Assembly (NCBI RefSeq): GCF_009857135.1
Contig: NZ_CP047318.1
Location: forward strand, 3,100,001 to 3,164,000
Source: Streptomyces sp. HM190
GTDB taxonomy: Bacteria > Actinomycetota > Actinomycetes > Streptomycetales > Streptomycetaceae
Direction of reading: 5' to 3'
DNA length: 64,000 nucleotides
Shown here: in pieces, positions 58,168 through 64,000 of the stretch
How positions within the stretch are numbered: position 1 is the first letter of the stretch
Layout: each line of letters starts with the position of its first letter
The notes under the pieces: generated by a model
Database searches by the model: none
What the model saw: only the letters and a program-made list of their open reading frames with translations
Told to the model about the DNA's origin: nothing
Translations under genes and position numbers: made by a program

Positions 58168-58405
58168 TTCAGGAACGGCAGTTGAGGACAAACATTTCAG
58201 GACCGGCGGTTCAGATTGAGCAGTTGAGGACGGACGGTTCAGGGCCGGCGGTTCAGGAACGGCAGTTGAGAGCGGACAGCTCAGGACCAGCCGTTCAGGA
58301 AAGGCAGTTGAGAGCGGACAGCTCAGGACCAGCCGTTCAGGAAAGGCAGTTGAGAGCGGACAGCTCAGGACCGGCGTTCGAGCGCGGGCGGTTCAGGACC
58401 GGCGG
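58168..58405. repeat. Seventeen tandem 14-bp repeats upstream of the ECF operon
   Basis: Seventeen consecutive units averaging 14 bp with consensus TTCAGGACCGGCGG. Examples are TTCAGGAAAGGCAG, TTGAGAGCGGACAG and CTCAGGACCAGCCG. In the middle these three variants form a 42-bp higher-order unit repeated nearly exactly two and a half times (58252-58366). One unit has 13 bp and one 15. The array starts 86 bp from the sigma start codon. The wider 58092-58833 gap also holds the hairpins and RAE described separately. A 42-bp period is open in several frames, so ORFs here are artefacts. Confidence 0.92.
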
Positions 58406-58540
58406 CGGTGAGGCCGGCGGCCGCGGCGAGACCGGCGGTGGCGGCCAGGACGGTCCGCGGGCGGGTCGTCGACGGGGCTGTCGGGCGCATGGCGGTCACC
58501 GTAGGGCGGCTCGGTGCCGTCGGGGTGGGTCCCGTGAACC

Positions 58541-58614
58541 GGTCCGAACCGGCCGGATCCGGCCGGTTCGGACCTCGGAAAACGGCGAAGGCAAGGAGTC
58601 ACGGACTCCTTGCC
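58541..58614. terminator. 34-bp perfect palindrome and adjacent hairpin
   Basis: GGTCCGAACCGGCCGGA at 58541-58557 is followed immediately by its exact complement to 58574. Sixteen bases later GGCAAGGAGT (58590-58599) pairs with ACTCCTTGCC (58605-58614) around CACGG. Both lie between divergent genes, upstream of the helR promoter region, where they may stop transcription arriving from the repeat array. Confidence 0.6.
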
Positions 58615-58635
58615 ACTCTCAACGTATAGCGCAAG

Positions 58636-58658
58636 GGGGGCCTTGCGGCAAGGCCCCC
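58636..58658 (+). promoter_or_regulatory. Rifamycin-associated element (RAE) before helR
   Basis: The 23-bp perfect palindrome has arms GGGGGCCTTGC and GCAAGGCCCCC around a single G. Its core, a 19-bp inverted repeat reading GGGCCTTGCGGCAAGGCCC, corresponds to the RAE known from promoters of rifamycin-resistance genes (rph, arr, helR) in actinomycetes. GTATAG at 58624-58629 just before it could be a -10. It lies about 175 nt upstream of the helR start codon and should make the gene rifamycin-inducible. Confidence 0.85.
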
Positions 58659-58833
58659 TCCGTCCCGCACAATCACCGGCCGAAGCCGTGAACGACGGGA
58701 AGACCGGACATCGGGGAGCGCCCCTCAGGGTCGCGTGCACCGTCCTCCCCCCAGCCCCCCCACCCCCGCTCCCGCCCCACCTCCCCCACCCGCACCGCAC
58801 ATCCGGGTCCGCCCCAGATCGGAGTCAGCCGTC

Positions 58834-61002
58834 GTGAACTCCCTGTCCACCAGCGCGTTCGACCTTCCCGAGCGCCTCGCCGCCAAGGCCGACCCGGCGC
58901 TGATCGCCGGTGACGAACGGCACCTGGCGGCCGTCGCGGAGTGCCTGGAGCAGACGATCGCCGAGGTGTCCGCCCGGCTCGCCGCCGAGCGCCGGGCGCC
59001 GGGCGGCACGGGCAGGCAGGCGATGGACCGGGACGCGGAGATCCACCGGCTGAGCGCCCGGCTGCGCACCCTGCGCCGCTTCGGACTGGATCTGTGCCTC
59101 GGCCGCATGGTCGGCGCGGACGGCGCCGAGCCCGTCTACGTCGGACGGCTCGGCCTCACCGACAGCACGGGCCGCCGACTGCTGATCGACTGGCGGTCCC
59201 CCGCCGCGGAGCCGTTCTTCGGGGCGACCCACGCCCAGCCGATGGGTCTGGCGAGCCGCCGCCGGTACCGCTGGACGGACGGCCGGATCAGCGACTACTG
59301 GGACGAGGTGTTCACCCCGGAGGGGTTCGAGGGGCATGCCGCGCTCGACGACCAGTCCGCGTTCATCGCCAGTCTCGCCGGCAACCGGTCGGAGCGGATG
59401 CGGGACGTCCTCGGCACCATCCAGGCCGACCAGGACGCCGTGATCCGCGCGGGCTCCCGGGGTGCCCTCGTCGTCGACGGCGGTCCCGGCACCGGCAAGA
59501 CGGTCGTCGCCCTGCACCGCTCCGCCTACCTCCTGCACGCCGACCCCCGCGTCGACCACCGCCGCGGCGGCATCCTGTTCGTCGGCCCGCACCGGCCCTA
59601 CCTGTCGTACGTCGCCGACGTCCTGCCGAGTCTCGGTGAGGAGGGGGTGCAGATCTGCGTGCTGCGGGACCTGGTCGCCGAGGGCGCGGGCGCCGGGGTC
59701 GAGACCGACCCGGAGGTGGCCCGGCTGAAGGCGTCCGGCGCCATGGTGAAGGCGATCGAGGAGGCCGTCCGGTTCTACGAGGAGCCGCCCACCGAGGGGC
59801 TGCTGGTCGAGACCCCGTGGTCGGACGTGTGGGTGAGCCCCGACGACTGGGCCGAGGCGTTCGCGGCGGCCGAGCCCGGCACCCCGCACAACGAGGCACG
59901 CGAGCAGGTGCGGGACGCGCTCCTCACGATCCTGGTGGACAGGCAGGACGAGACCTCGCCCGACCGGCTGCGGAAGGCGCTGGCGCGGGACCGGGACCTG
60001 CTGGCCGCCCTCGACCGCGCGTGGCCGCTGATCGAGGCGGCCGACCTGGTCGCGGACCTGTGGACGGTCCCCGCCTATCTGCGCAGGTGCGCGCCCTGGC
60101 TCGGGCCCGACGACGTCCGCAGGCTGCGGCGGACGGGAGACCCGCAGGCGTGGACGGTGTCCGACCTGCCGCTCCTCGACGCGGCCCGGCAGCGGCTCGG
60201 CGACCCGGAGACGGCCCGGCGCAGGCGCCGCCGGGAGGCCGTCCTCGCCGCGCAGCGCGTCCGCATGGAGCAGGTCGTCGACAACCTGATCGAGGCGGCG
60301 GCCGTCTCCGGCGCCGACGGGGACGACGGGGAGGGCCTGGTGGTGATGCTGCGCGGCGAGGACGCGCGGGTCAGCCTGGTCGACGAGGCCGAGGTGCCCG
60401 CCGCCGACCCGGATCTGCTGGCCGGGCCGTTCGCGCACATCGTGGTGGACGAGGCGCAGGAACTGACCGACGCGGAGTGGCAGATGCTGCTGCTGCGCTG
60501 CCCGTCGCGGAGCTTCACCATCGTCGGTGACCGGGCCCAGGCCCGCCACGGGTTCACGGAGTCGTGGCGGGAGCGGCTGGAGCGGATCGGTCTGGACCGG
60601 GTCGCGCTGGCCTCCCTGACCATCAACTACCGGACCCCGGCGGAGATCATGGCGGAGGCCGAGCCGGTGATCCGGGCGGTGCTGCCGGACGCCAACGTCC
60701 CGACGTCCATCCGCAGCGGCGGCGTGCCCGTCCTGCACGCGGGTGTCGAGCGGCGGGACGCGATCCTCGACGAGTGGCTCGCCGCTCACGGCGAGGGGAT
60801 CGCCTGTGTCATCGGCGATCCCTCGTTCCGGGCGACCCCACGGGTCCGCTCCCTGACCCCCGAGCTGGCGAAGGGCCTGGAGTTCGACCTGGTCGTCCTC
60901 GTCGACCCGCGGGACTTCGGCACCGGCGTCGAGGGAGCGGTGGACCACTACGTGGCGATGACCCGGGCGACGCAGCGGCTCGTCGTGCTGACGAGCCGCT
61001 GA
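58834..61002 (+). CDS. helR: HelR, RNA polymerase-protecting UvrD-like motor ATPase
   Basis: 722 residues from GTG 58834 (GGAG 9 nt upstream). SF1 helicase-like ATPase of the HelD group: Walker A VDGGPGTGKTVVALHRSAYLL, motif II IVVDEAQELTDAEWQMLL, motif III FTIVGDRAQARHGF, motif V/VI LAKGLEFDLVVLVDP and HYVAMTRATQRL. The N-terminal coiled stretch (IAGDERHLAAVAECLEQTIAEVSARLAAERRAP) corresponds to the arm inserted into RNA polymerase. HelR displaces rifamycins from RNA polymerase and recycles stalled enzyme. The RAE upstream supports HelR rather than generic HelD. Confidence 0.9.
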   Translation: MNSLSTSAFDLPERLAAKADPALIAGDERHLAAVAECLEQTIAEVSARLAAERRAPGGTGRQAMDRDAEIHRLSARLRTLRRFGLDLCLGRMVGADGAEPVYVGRLGLTDSTGRRLLIDWRSPAAEPFFGATHAQPMGLASRRRYRWTDGRISDYWDEVFTPEGFEGHAALDDQSAFIASLAGNRSERMRDVLGTIQADQDAVIRAGSRGALVVDGGPGTGKTVVALHRSAYLLHADPRVDHRRGGILFVGPHRPYLSYVADVLPSLGEEGVQICVLRDLVAEGAGAGVETDPEVARLKASGAMVKAIEEAVRFYEEPPTEGLLVETPWSDVWVSPDDWAEAFAAAEPGTPHNEAREQVRDALLTILVDRQDETSPDRLRKALARDRDLLAALDRAWPLIEAADLVADLWTVPAYLRRCAPWLGPDDVRRLRRTGDPQAWTVSDLPLLDAARQRLGDPETARRRRRREAVLAAQRVRMEQVVDNLIEAAAVSGADGDDGEGLVVMLRGEDARVSLVDEAEVPAADPDLLAGPFAHIVVDEAQELTDAEWQMLLLRCPSRSFTIVGDRAQARHGFTESWRERLERIGLDRVALASLTINYRTPAEIMAEAEPVIRAVLPDANVPTSIRSGGVPVLHAGVERRDAILDEWLAAHGEGIACVIGDPSFRATPRVRSLTPELAKGLEFDLVVLVDPRDFGTGVEGAVDHYVAMTRATQRLVVLTSR

Positions 61003-61003
61003 C

Positions 61004-61084
61004 GCCCGCCCGGATCCGCCGTCGACGCTGGTCGGACGTCGACGGCGACCGGGCGGGCACCGGCCGGCGGGTGTCCGCCGGCCG
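61004..61084. terminator. Nested hairpins between helR and the serine hydrolase gene
   Basis: GCCCGCCCGG (61004-61013) pairs with 61049-61058 and CGCCGTCGAC (61017-61026) with 61038-61047, one long stem with a small bulge. A second hairpin, CCGGCCGGCGG / CCGCCGGCCGG, covers about 61060-61084. Located between convergent genes; bidirectional terminator. Confidence 0.8.
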
Positions 61085-61097
61085 GCGGGGCGCCGGG

Positions 61098-62048
61098 TCA
61101 GCCGGCGGGCGGCACCGCCGGGAACGCCTCCTGGGGGTCGCTGGTCGGCACGTAGCGCCGCGCGCTCGCCGCGCCGGTCACGGGCACCAGGTCCTTGTGG
61201 ACGACCTTGGCGACGGCCTGGATGCTGTTCACGCCGTACGTCATGTCGGGGTTGCCGTGGGTGAGGACGGTGATGCGGTAGTCCCGGCCGCCGCCCTGGA
61301 ACACGCCGACGGAGTGCACCCGCCAGCCGTGCGTGGCCCGCGACAGCCAGCCGTTCTTGACGTGCGTCCTCACCGAGGACGGCGCCCCGGCCGGGGTGCC
61401 CCAGCGCTGCGCGGAGACGACCTGGTTCATCAGCTTCAGGACGTAGGCGCGGGCGTTGTCGCCGAGGACGGTGTTCTTCCCGGCGAGCAGCGCGAGCAGC
61501 CGCTGCTCGTCGCGGACCGTGATCTGGGTGAGGCCCCAGTAGTTGTTCGCGCCGGGCTTGGTCTGGGTCATCCTGGCGGCCGTCAGGAAGCCCTTGATCT
61601 TGGTCATGCCGAGCTGCTTCCACAGCGTGCTGGTGGCGGCGTTGTCGGACTTGGTGATCATCGCGGTGGCGAGCCTGGTCTCGCGGTCGGTGAGGTACCG
61701 GTCGGTCTTCTTGGCGTCCCACAGGAGCGCCGCGAGGACGGTGACCTTCACCACGCTGGCCGAGTCGTAGGCGGAACTGCCGCGCAGGGTGCAGGTGGTG
61801 TTCGTGGTCCGGTCGTGGACCCCGACAGCGATGGTGCCCTTGCGCTCGGCGACCGCCGCCGCGATGTCCTTCTGGAGTTTCTCGGCCAGCCCCGCCCGGT
61901 CCGAGGTGCAGGTGACCGGCGGCGGCGCGGCCGCCGCGTTCGGCGCGAGCGCGACGGACAGCGGTGCGAGCAGTCCGACCCCTATGCCCGTGGCGAGCAC
62001 ACGGGTGCCGCGGGACGTCCGGTGTGTCCGGGACATCCGGTGAGTCAT
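61098..62048 (-). CDS. Secreted class A beta-lactamase-fold serine hydrolase
   Basis: 316 residues from ATG 62048 with AAGGGGGA upstream. Residues 1-40 are a signal peptide with a basic start (ATGIGVGLLAPLSVALAPNAAAA). Active-site motifs: SxxK in YDSASVVKVTVLAALL, SDN in MITKSDNAATSTLW, and a KTG-equivalent KNG in THVKNGWLSR. The Glu of the omega loop that class A beta-lactamases need for deacylation is not obvious, so a penicillin-binding or esterase-like role is as likely as resistance. Convergent with helR, own promoter. Confidence 0.85.
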   Translation of the reverse strand: MTHRMSRTHRTSRGTRVLATGIGVGLLAPLSVALAPNAAAAPPPVTCTSDRAGLAEKLQKDIAAAVAERKGTIAVGVHDRTTNTTCTLRGSSAYDSASVVKVTVLAALLWDAKKTDRYLTDRETRLATAMITKSDNAATSTLWKQLGMTKIKGFLTAARMTQTKPGANNYWGLTQITVRDEQRLLALLAGKNTVLGDNARAYVLKLMNQVVSAQRWGTPAGAPSSVRTHVKNGWLSRATHGWRVHSVGVFQGGGRDYRITVLTHGNPDMTYGVNSIQAVAKVVHKDLVPVTGAASARRYVPTSDPQEAFPAVPPAG

Positions 62049-62225
62049 GAAGGTTTCCCCCTTGAGTGGCAGCGAACGCACTCGTGGCACGTTCACCTCA
62101 CTCGACTCGCAAGGGTGTCCGATAGTTGCACTCCCGTTCGCAATTCCCGGCACGGTTGCGCGGCCGGTGCTAGCGTCCCGGGGCGACATCCCCCAGAACT
62201 CCGACGAAACGGATATCCACCCGCC

Positions 62226-62735
62226 ATGCCCCAGTCGTGGACCACGCGCGCCGAGACCGAGGCGGACGTTCCCGCCGTCCGCACCGTCAACCTGGCGGCG
62301 TTCGGGCGGCCCGAGGAGGCCGACCTCGTCGAGGCGCTGCGCGCCGACCCCGGCTGGATCGACGGCCTGTCGGTCGTCGCCACCGGGGAGGACGGCACGG
62401 TCGTCGGCCACGCGCTGCTGACCCGCTGCCACATCGACAGCGTTCCGGCCCTGTGCCTGGGCCCGGTGGCGGTCCTGCCGGACCGTCAGAGGACCGGCGC
62501 GGGGGCGGCGGCCGTCCGGGCCGCGCTGCGGGCCGCCACGTCGAGGGGCGAACGCTTCGTCGTCGTCCTCGGCCACCCGGAGTACTACCCCCGGTTCGGC
62601 TTCAGCCGCGCCTCGCCGCACGGCATCCGCCTGACCGTCGACGTCCCCGACGAGGCGCTGATGGCCCTCGCCCTCGACCCCGCGCACCCCCTGCCGAGCG
62701 GCACCGTGCGCTACGCGGCGCCGTTCGGCATCTGA
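62226..62735 (+). CDS. GNAT-family N-acetyltransferase
   Basis: 169 residues from ATG 62226. TTRAETEADVPAVRTVNLAAFGRPEEADLVEALRAD, VVGHALLTRCHIDSVPALCLGPVAVLPDRQRTGAGAAAVRAAL (acetyl-CoA loop Q/RxxG.G) and VVVLGHPEYYPRFGFSRA fit the YhbS-like branch of GNAT acetyltransferases. The substrate is unknown. Monocistronic. Confidence 0.88.
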   Translation: MPQSWTTRAETEADVPAVRTVNLAAFGRPEEADLVEALRADPGWIDGLSVVATGEDGTVVGHALLTRCHIDSVPALCLGPVAVLPDRQRTGAGAAAVRAALRAATSRGERFVVVLGHPEYYPRFGFSRASPHGIRLTVDVPDEALMALALDPAHPLPSGTVRYAAPFGI

Positions 62736-62817
62736 CCGGCCGGCGGAGCGGGCACGACGGGTGCGGCGCGTCCGGGTTCACCTCCGGGCGGCGCCCCGGC
62801 CCGCCCCCCATACCCGC

Positions 62818-62847
62818 TTGATAGGCAAGTGAACTCTTGCCTATCGT
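62818..62847 (+). promoter_or_regulatory. ArsR-type inverted repeat over a leaderless promoter
   Basis: GATAGGCAAG (62820-62829) and CTTGCCTATC (62836-62845) are an exact 10-bp inverted repeat with a 6-bp spacer. TTGATA (62818-62823) and TATCGT (62842-62847) fit -35 and -10 elements at 18-bp spacing. The repeat thus covers the promoter, and transcription would begin close to ATG 62855, giving a leaderless mRNA. Confidence 0.7.
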
Positions 62848-62854
62848 GGTCGGC

Positions 62855-63148
62855 ATGGCGGAGGATGTGTTCAAGGCGCTGGCCGACCCGACCCGGCGGC
62901 GCATCCTCGACGAGCTGGTGGAACGGGACGGGCAGACGCTGTTCGAGATATGCGGGCGGCTGGTCGCCCGGCACGGTCTGGGGCTGTCCCGGCAGGCGAT
63001 CAGCCAGCATCTGGCCGTCCTGGAATCGGCGGGTCTGGTCGTCACGCGCCGCCAGGGCCGTTACAAGTTCCACGACCTGAACACCGAGCCGCTGGAGCGC
63101 GTCATGACCCGATGGCTCAGGCCCGACGGACCGGAGAGCACACCATGA
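62855..63148 (+). CDS. ArsR-family winged-helix repressor
   Basis: 97 residues from ATG 62855. There is no Shine-Dalgarno sequence and the ATG is about 8 nt after the -10, so the transcript is probably leaderless; an upstream in-frame start at 62837 would be inside the operator. EDVFKALADPTRRRILDELVERDGQTLFEICGRL, GLSRQAISQHLAVLESAGLVVTRRQGRYKFHDLN is a typical ArsR wHTH without metal-binding Cys. It belongs to the subgroup paired with SRPBCC or VOC proteins and overlaps the VOC gene (ATGA). Confidence 0.9.
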   Translation: MAEDVFKALADPTRRRILDELVERDGQTLFEICGRLVARHGLGLSRQAISQHLAVLESAGLVVTRRQGRYKFHDLNTEPLERVMTRWLRPDGPESTP

Positions 63149-63534
63149 GGATCCACATCACCAGCGTCTTCGTCGACGACCAGGAGAAGGCCCTGCGCTT
63201 CTACACGGACGTGCTGGGCTTCGTGAAGAAGCACGACGTCCCGATGGGCGGCACGGACCGGTGGCTCACCGTGGTCTCCCCGGAGGAGCCCGAGGGGACC
63301 GAGCTGCTGCTGGAGCCCTCCGGCCACCCGGCGGTGCGGCCGTACAAGGCGGCCCTGACCGAGGACGGCATCCCGGCCACGTCCTTCGCCGTGGACGACG
63401 TCCCCGCGGAGTACGACCGCCTGACGGCGCTCGGGGTGCGCTTCACCCAGCCGCCGCTGGAGATGGGCCCGGTCACCACCGCCGTCCTGGACGACACCTG
63501 CGGCAACCTGATCCAGCTCGTCCACAGCAAGTAG
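63145..63534 (+). CDS. VOC/glyoxalase-like protein
   Basis: 129 residues from ATG 63145, overlapping the ArsR stop by 4 nt. RIHITSVFVDDQEKALRFYTDVLGFVKKHDVPMGGTDRWLTVV and IPATSFAVDDVPAEYDRLTALGVRFTQPPLEMGPVTTAVLDDTCGNLIQLV are the paired beta-alpha-beta modules of the vicinal-oxygen-chelate fold. Members detoxify or bind small molecules, and many are co-transcribed with ArsR regulators. The ligand is probably also what relieves the repressor. Confidence 0.9.
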   Translation: MRIHITSVFVDDQEKALRFYTDVLGFVKKHDVPMGGTDRWLTVVSPEEPEGTELLLEPSGHPAVRPYKAALTEDGIPATSFAVDDVPAEYDRLTALGVRFTQPPLEMGPVTTAVLDDTCGNLIQLVHSK

Positions 63535-63586
63535 CGGCCGGGAAACCCGTCGCCCGGGGTCCGGCCGGCACATAGGCTCGGCGTCC

Positions 63587-63952
63587 ATGACGATCACCCT
63601 GCGGACCCTTAACGACGTGCCCGTCCTCCTGTGCGCCCCCGAGGGCGAACCCATCGCCCGCGACAGCGACGTGCTGGACCTCATCGGCGACGCCGGGTAC
63701 CACGGGGCCGCCTGGGTCGCCGTCCCGGTGGAGCGGCTCGACGCGTCGTTCTTCCAGCTGCGGACGCGGGTCGCCGGTGACATCGTGCAGAAGTTCGCGC
63801 AGTACCGCACGGGTCTCGCCGTCGTCGGCGACATCTCCCGCCACACGACGGCGAGTACGGCCCTGCGGGACTTCGTCCGCGAGTGCAACCGCAACCGTCA
63901 GACGTGGTTCGTGGCCGACCTCGACGAGCTGGGTGAGCGGCTGAAGGGCTGA
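63587..63952 (+). CDS. DUF4180 protein
   Basis: 121 residues from ATG 63587. LCAPEGEPIARDSDVLDLIGDAGYHGAAWVAVPVERLDASFFQLRTRVAGDIVQKFAQYRTGLAVVGDIS and TWFVADLDELGERL match the DUF4180 family, soluble alpha/beta proteins of unknown function. Length is normal. It is monocistronic with about 50 nt after the VOC gene. Confidence 0.85.
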   Translation: MTITLRTLNDVPVLLCAPEGEPIARDSDVLDLIGDAGYHGAAWVAVPVERLDASFFQLRTRVAGDIVQKFAQYRTGLAVVGDISRHTTASTALRDFVRECNRNRQTWFVADLDELGERLKG

Positions 63953-63971
63953 GACGGGCCCGCCGCGCCGC

Positions 63972-64000
63972 TCACACCAGTTCGAGCCGGCGTTCCGGCC
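63972..64000 (-). CDS. C-terminal tail of a minus-strand gene (partial)
   Basis: Reading the minus strand from the window edge gives PERRLELV then TGA at 63974-63972, a plausible protein end convergent with DUF4180. Nothing can be said about its function. Confidence 0.35.

Noticed and set aside
58168..58405. CRISPR array
   Set aside because: Units are contiguous 14-mers without spacers, and there are no cas genes.
58365..58490. Minus-strand 41-residue ORF with a signal-peptide-like start (MRPTAPSTTRPRTVLAATAG)
   Set aside because: No ribosome binding site, and it ends in a stop inside the repeat array. Possibly a relic of a small secreted peptide, but too weak to annotate.
57426..58691. Plus-strand frame of 421 codons containing a repeated QERQLRADSSGPAV motif
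   Set aside because: The protein repeat is only the translation of the 14-bp (42-bp) DNA repeat, and the first half is antisense to the sigma and anti-sigma genes. No start site with a ribosome binding site.
1..64000. Secondary-metabolite gene cluster
   Set aside because: No polyketide synthase, peptide synthetase, terpene or RiPP genes are present. The isolated aroA, methyltransferase and Rieske genes do not form a recognisable biosynthetic pathway.

Overview
The window is a high-GC actinobacterial chromosome segment and is almost certainly Streptomyces or a very close relative. Codon third positions are overwhelmingly G or C, GTG starts are common, and many genes overlap by 4 nt (ATGA/GTGA). 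The family content also fits: DUF397 with a DUF5753 regulator, a Streptomyces-style type VII locus, a CebR box, and HelR with a rifamycin-associated element. I see no rRNA, tRNA, CRISPR array, phage or complete insertion sequence. It looks like a chromosomal stretch of ordinary metabolic and envelope genes, broken up by small accessory islands, decayed toxin-antitoxin loci and many short tandem repeats.

Layout. 1-417: start of an SDR gene and a decayed PIN-toxin remnant. 500-6640: a complete ribose uptake and phosphorylation operon (LacI regulator, RbsA, an RbsC-RbsB fusion, RbsK, RbsD) with two copies of an operator-like site in front. 6860-9530: a TetR regulator divergent from a quinone-oxidoreductase-like enzyme, then a secreted SRPBCC protein. 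9.6-19.5 kb: a compact type VII secretion locus (two Esx-like proteins, a small membrane protein, EccD, a MinD-like ATPase, EccC, a DUF6177-type protein) with two possible micro-ORFs in its gaps and no recognisable EccB, EccE or MycP. 19.5-24.7 kb: a PPOX-fold flavoprotein, a hairpin repeat element, and a lipoprotein/permease/ATPase importer of the Fe(III) type. 24.8-25.5 kb: an AA10 lytic polysaccharide monooxygenase behind a perfect CebR box. 25.9-28.8 kb: an ATPase of the anti-sigma type, an XRE/DUF5753 regulator, a DUF397 protein with an internal duplication, a toxin-antitoxin locus collapsed by deletion, and an apparently intact PIN toxin-antitoxin pair.

28.8-33.3 kb: a three-gene sugar-catabolic operon (Gfo/Idh, DUF993, sugar-phosphate isomerase) divergent from its LacI-type regulator. 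33.4-38.5 kb: CsbD, then an iron-containing redox enzyme, a methyltransferase, a CDGSH protein and a Rieske-FAD oxidoreductase in series, then a TIM-barrel isomerase. 38.6-41.4 kb: a peptidase E homologue and a second-type AroA between two hairpin repeat elements. 41.5-48.8 kb: envelope and secreted proteins (GH3 enzyme, lipoprotein, PQQ-repeat Ser/Thr kinase, S37 peptidase, small secreted protein). 48.9-58.1 kb: a fused double ABC exporter, a DHFR-fold reductase, and a five-gene ECF sigma/anti-sigma/ABC operon in which every junction is a 4-nt overlap. 58.1-62.0 kb: a 14-bp tandem repeat array, hairpins, and helR behind a rifamycin-associated element, then a secreted class A beta-lactamase-fold protein. 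62.2-64.0 kb: GNAT, an ArsR/VOC pair, DUF4180, and the end of another gene.

Regulatory logic that can be read directly: LacI-type sites in front of the ribose and Gfo/Idh operons, the CebR site in front of the LPMO, a TetR-type palindrome on the promoter of the oxidoreductase, an ArsR-type inverted repeat on a probably leaderless promoter, and the RAE in front of helR. All family assignments were made by reading motifs. No database search was run.
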